Program-made: the position numbers and the translations under genes
Notes under the pieces: generated by a model
The model's database searches: none
Told to the model about the DNA's origin: nothing
Seen by the model: only the letters and a program-made list of their open reading frames with translations
Assembly (NCBI GenBank): GCA_045130275.1
Contig: JBGUPL010000068.1
Coordinates: 1 to 25,541 of the forward strand
Reading direction: 5' to 3'
Source: F23-D06 sp045130275
Lineage (GTDB): Bacteria; Bacteroidota; Bacteroidia; Bacteroidales; WCHB1-69
DNA: 25,541 nucleotides
Shown here: positions 22,532-25,541 of the stretch, piece after piece
How the letters are laid out: every line of letters begins with the position of its first letter
Position numbering within the stretch: position 1 is the first letter of the stretch

Positions 22532-24088
22532 ATGACCCCAACCGACATAAAGAAACTCTTACAAAAAGGCGAACGGCTGACGCTGGAGGCGAAGCTGGCC
22601 AAAACCGATGTGCCCAAGTCGCTTTGGGAGAGCTATTCGGCTTTCGCCAATACGATGGGCGGGACGATCCTGTTAGGCGTGTTTGAAGACGTGAAGGAAA
22701 AACAGCCTGCGAAACGATACCGGATTGACGGCGTGGACGACGCGGAGAAAATCCTCAAGGATTTTTGGAACACCATTAACAGCAACAAGGTGAGCGACAA
22801 CATCTTGACAGACAGCGATGTGGATGTGGTGGATGTGGACGGTCTTTCCGTAGTCTGCATCCATGTCCCCATGGCCGACTGGCGGGTGAAGCCCATATAT
22901 TTGAATGAGAATGTCTATAAGTACACGTTCAGACGGAACCACGAAGGCGACTATCACTGCACGGAACAACAGGTACGGGCGATGATTCGCGACTCCTTCG
23001 CAGATGGAAATGACGGGGCTCTGATGGAACATTACGGCATGGACGATGTTGACCTTGACACGTTACGCAGGTACCGCACACTGTTTCAATACAGAAACGA
23101 CGGTCACGTATGGAACGAGGCAGACGATTTGACCTTTCTGAAAAATCTCGGAGGCTATACCGTTGACCGGGAAACGGGAAAAGAGGGTTTGACAATGGCG
23201 GGGCTGATGATGTTTGGCAAGGGACTGTCGATACAAGAACGCTTTGCTAATTTCCGGATGGACTATATTGATTTCTGCAATCTGATTGGCGAAGAGCGTT
23301 ATAGCGACCGGCTGACCTACGACGGGCGTTGGGAGAACAATTTGTACCAGTTCTTCAGCCGTGTGATCCCCAAAGTGACTTTCGACCTTCCGCGACCTTT
23401 CCGGATGGAAGGCTTACAGCGCGTGGACGACACGCCTCAGCATAAGGCTGTGCGTGAGGCATTCACCAATGCCATCATCCATGCCGACATTATGATGGAA
23501 GCAGGCATCCTGCGGATAGAGAAACACGAGGACCGTTTGGTGTTCCGTAACCCCGGCTTGCTGATGCTACCCCTGAAGGAGATTTACGAAGGCGGCGTGT
23601 CGAAAGCGCGCAACCCCAAAATGCAGAATATGCTGAGAATGATAGGTTATGGAGAAAACCTCGGATCTGGCTTCCCGTTGATACTCAATGCTTGGAAACA
23701 GGCTGGCTGGGGCGAACCGGAACTGAAAAACCGTCTGGAAGTAGATGAGGTCGCATTGGTGCTCCCAATCCATCGGTTTGAGGGCACTGTCCCCAAAAGT
23801 GACCCCAAAGTTGGTCCCAAAAGTGCCCCCAAAAGTGCCCCCAAAAGTGCCCCCAAAAATAGGAAAAGAAAATCCAGAAAAAACACGCAGGAAGGACGAT
23901 TAGACATGATTATTGCTCTCATACATAATGAACCGCAAATAACCCGTGAGGTAATTTGTGATGCATTGGGAGTTAGTCTTACCACTTTAAGAAAATATCT
24001 TCGCATTCTGAGAGAACAATACGGTCTGCGCTACGAGGGCTCCAGCAAAACGGGCCAATGGGTAATTGACAAAAAAGACACTCAATAA
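22532..24088 (+). CDS. AlbA_2/Schlafen-type ATP-binding regulator with winged helix
   Basis: A 518-aa protein. Residues about 10-130 are an AlbA_2 (Schlafen-like) nucleic-acid-binding domain (ERLTLEAKLA; SYSAFANTMGGTILLGV). Residues about 295-400 are the HATPase_c_4 domain (VREAFTNAIIHADI; RNPGLL; GENLGSGFPLI). Residues about 420-443 are a repetitive Pro-Lys linker, and residues 455-518 form a winged helix (TREVICDALGVSLTTLRKYLRIL). Such proteins are thought to be DNA-binding regulators and are frequent in accessory regions of Bacteroidota. The composition is richer in GC than the island before it, so it may be a neighbour and not part of the four-gene system. It lies 55 bp after the helicase gene, with no terminator recognised between them. 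Confidence 0.88.
   Translation: MTPTDIKKLLQKGERLTLEAKLAKTDVPKSLWESYSAFANTMGGTILLGVFEDVKEKQPAKRYRIDGVDDAEKILKDFWNTINSNKVSDNILTDSDVDVVDVDGLSVVCIHVPMADWRVKPIYLNENVYKYTFRRNHEGDYHCTEQQVRAMIRDSFADGNDGALMEHYGMDDVDLDTLRRYRTLFQYRNDGHVWNEADDLTFLKNLGGYTVDRETGKEGLTMAGLMMFGKGLSIQERFANFRMDYIDFCNLIGEERYSDRLTYDGRWENNLYQFFSRVIPKVTFDLPRPFRMEGLQRVDDTPQHKAVREAFTNAIIHADIMMEAGILRIEKHEDRLVFRNPGLLMLPLKEIYEGGVSKARNPKMQNMLRMIGYGENLGSGFPLILNAWKQAGWGEPELKNRLEVDEVALVLPIHRFEGTVPKSDPKVGPKSAPKSAPKSAPKNRKRKSRKNTQEGRLDMIIALIHNEPQITREVICDALGVSLTTLRKYLRILREQYGLRYEGSSKTGQWVIDKKDTQ
23792..23863 (+). repeat. In-frame 12-bp tandem repeat (PKSA linker)
   Basis: Six consecutive 12-bp units of the type CCCAAAAGTGCC, three of them identical, encode PKSD-PKVG-PKSA-PKSA-PKSA-PKNR between the ATPase and winged-helix domains. 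Changes in copy number would keep the frame and alter linker length. Confidence 0.9.
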
Positions 24089-24107
24089 ATAACACCAATC
24101 GGAATTC

Positions 24108-24797
24108 ATGAAAGAGGAATGTTTGATATGCAAGGCGCAGTTGGAATATCTGGAAGTCGATGAACTGATGGAGTGTGCCATCTGCCATAAAAAAGAGAAT
24201 AGCAAGACTCGTTGCGTTAAAGGCCATTATGTCTGCAACGACTGCCATACAGCAGGACTTGACACCATTGTTGGCCTTTGTCTCAAAGAGACATCGAAAG
24301 ATCCCATCTACATCATCAAGCGGATGATGGCTTTGCCGTTCTGTCATATACACGGCCCTGAGCATCACGTTATGGTAGGCACTGCCTTGTTGACAGCCTA
24401 CAAGAATGCAGGAGGGCAGATAGACCTTCAACCGGCACTCTCTGAAATGATGAATCGTGGAAAGTGTGTGCCGGGAGGGGCTTGCGGCTTCTGGGGTGCT
24501 TGCGGTGCAGGAATCAGCTCAGGTATGTTCATCTCTATCATCTCCAAATCCACACCATTGACAAAGGAACCGTTTGCTTTGTCTCACAAGATGACGGCAA
24601 AGTCATTGAGTGAAATTGGCAATATCGGCGGGCCTCGTTGCTGTAAGCGCGATTCCTACCTGTCCATTTTGTCCGCCATAGATTTTGTCAAAGAGCATTT
24701 CGCTGTGGAAATGGAAAAACCGATTGTGGTATGCGAGCACTCTAAACAGAACAATCAATGTATTGGAAATCGCTGTCCTTTTTTTAAGAAGCAATAA
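24108..24797 (+). CDS. DUF5714 family cysteine-rich protein
   Basis: A 229-aa protein. Paired cysteines at the N-terminus (Cys5/Cys8 in CLIC, Cys23/Cys26 in CAIC, Cys36, Cys43/Cys46 in CNDC) look like zinc or iron-sulfur binding knuckles. The middle carries HIHGPEHHVMVG and the glycine/cysteine segment GGACGFWGACGAG, and the C-terminus has further Cys (RCC, CEHS, CPFF). These features fit DUF5714, which is often found beside radical-SAM or methyltransferase genes; its activity is not established. None of those partners is present here. It lies 15 bp before the Vat-like gene, so the two may be co-transcribed. Confidence 0.75.
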   Translation: MKEECLICKAQLEYLEVDELMECAICHKKENSKTRCVKGHYVCNDCHTAGLDTIVGLCLKETSKDPIYIIKRMMALPFCHIHGPEHHVMVGTALLTAYKNAGGQIDLQPALSEMMNRGKCVPGGACGFWGACGAGISSGMFISIISKSTPLTKEPFALSHKMTAKSLSEIGNIGGPRCCKRDSYLSILSAIDFVKEHFAVEMEKPIVVCEHSKQNNQCIGNRCPFFKKQ

Positions 24798-24812
24798 AAC
24801 AAATACCGATTT

Positions 24813-25457
24813 ATGGATATGATAAAAAACCGACCTAACCCCAACGAGGCTTTCCCGAATCCCAACATCCCGAGCCTCTGCTTCATCAAGAACGTGGTGA
24901 AGAACCCGCGTATCATCATCGGCGACTATACCTATTACGATGATGTGGATGGTGCTGACCAGTTTGAGAAACACGTCACCCATTTCTACGACTTCATTGG
25001 CGACCGGCTGATTATAGGCAAGTTCTGTGCCATCGCCAAAGGGGTGGAGTTTGTGATGAATGGCGCCAATCACAGGATGAACGGGGTGACGACTTATCCG
25101 TTTTACGTCATCGGCGGCGACTGGGGCAGTGCCATTGCTCCAGTGAAAGATGAATTGCCTCTGAAGGGTGATACCGTTGTGGGCAATGATGTCTGGATTG
25201 GCCAGCATGTTACCATCATGCCAGGCGTTCATATAGGCGACGGTGCAATTATCGGAGCCAACTCTGTTGTTGCCTCAGACATTCCTCCATACGCTGTTGC
25301 CGTGGGAAATCCCTGCCGAGTGGTCAGGATGCGTTTTGATGACGAATTCATCGCCTTTCTGCTGCAACTGAAATGGTGGGATTGGGACATTGAGAAAATT
25401 GAGCGCAATTTCAAAGCTTTGTCAAGTGGTGATTTATCATTGATCAGAAACCTATAA
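24813..25457 (+). CDS. Vat/CatB-type xenobiotic O-acetyltransferase
   Basis: A 214-aa left-handed beta-helix acetyltransferase of the LbH-XAT class (streptogramin A acetyltransferase Vat and CatB chloramphenicol acetyltransferase). Recognisable elements are IIIGDYTYYD, RLIIGKFCAIAKGVEF, the catalytic-loop NGANHRMNG with His87, LPLKGDTVVGNDVWIG, VTIMPGVHIGDGAIIGANSVV and the closing LKWWDWDIEKIERNF. Vat and CatB enzymes acetylate antibiotic hydroxyls. Chromosomal relatives are numerous and often do not give resistance, so the drug class is not assigned. The start could equally be the Met at 24819. Confidence 0.88.
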   Translation: MDMIKNRPNPNEAFPNPNIPSLCFIKNVVKNPRIIIGDYTYYDDVDGADQFEKHVTHFYDFIGDRLIIGKFCAIAKGVEFVMNGANHRMNGVTTYPFYVIGGDWGSAIAPVKDELPLKGDTVVGNDVWIGQHVTIMPGVHIGDGAIIGANSVVASDIPPYAVAVGNPCRVVRMRFDDEFIAFLLQLKWWDWDIEKIERNFKALSSGDLSLIRNL

Positions 25458-25468
25458 ATTCGAATTTT

Positions 25469-25541
25469 ATGGTAACTTGTTTTGATGTATGTGAGATTCT
25501 TGAAATGCTGTCTGAAGCATCTGTAAAGGTATTTTTGGACG
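25469..25541 (+). CDS. Start of a possible gene running off the window
   Basis: ATG 25469, 11 bp after the previous stop, opens a frame (MVTCFDVCEILEMLSEAS...) that stays open for 24 codons to the window end. It is too short to assign. Confidence 0.4.
   Translation, partial: MVTCFDVCEILEMLSEASVKVFLD

Overview
The window looks like a Bacteroidota chromosome, most likely Bacteroidales. Several starts are preceded by the Bacteroidota -7 element TAnnTTTG, Shine-Dalgarno sequences are absent, and the proteins (DUF5714, AraC plus aldo/keto reductase operon, AlbA_2/HATPase regulator) are of types common in that phylum. No rRNA, tRNA, CRISPR array or insertion sequence was seen.

Layout. Positions 2-928 are the end of a double-GNAT acetyltransferase. 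Positions 1487-2449 encode a secreted beta-propeller protein. A minus-strand AraC regulator (2529-3452), broken by one amber codon, faces a plus-strand cluster (3619-9810): aldo/keto reductase, secreted amidohydrolase fused to an ABM monooxygenase-like domain, lipoprotein with two carboxymuconolactone-decarboxylase domains plus a cupin, iron-sulfur flavoprotein, hexapeptide acetyltransferase, and an alpha/beta-hydrolase lipoprotein with a Cys nucleophile. The content suggests reductive or hydrolytic handling of small, perhaps aromatic or electrophilic, compounds (inference). Positions 9893-13441 are a patchwork: a strongly folded palindromic element, a small membrane protein, a frameshifted gene, a YdeI/OmdA-like protein, a PhzF-family protein whose 3' end runs into half a rubredoxin gene, and several gene scraps.

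Positions 13442-22476 are visibly AT-rich and hold four tightly packed genes: a 773-aa membrane-anchored protein of unknown family, a 48-aa protein resembling half of an S1 RNA-binding fold, a 1447-aa sacsin/NO VEIN-type GHKL ATPase, and a UPF1-like SF1 helicase fused to a PIN nuclease domain. I recognise no named system with this composition. It is the best candidate for an undescribed, possibly RNA-targeting, defence or RNA-surveillance system. An AlbA_2/HATPase/winged-helix regulator, a DUF5714 protein and a Vat/CatB-type acetyltransferase follow, and the last bases open another reading frame.

The most unusual non-coding signal is a family of intergenic arrays (926-1170, 7087-7164, 8316-8700, 9808-9892, 11293-11377, with a trace at 22514-22531). 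They are built from 14-, 16- and 18-bp units. Each unit contains a tiny hairpin whose stem changes by whole base pairs while its flanks stay fixed. Arrays start on a stop codon and run up to the next start codon.
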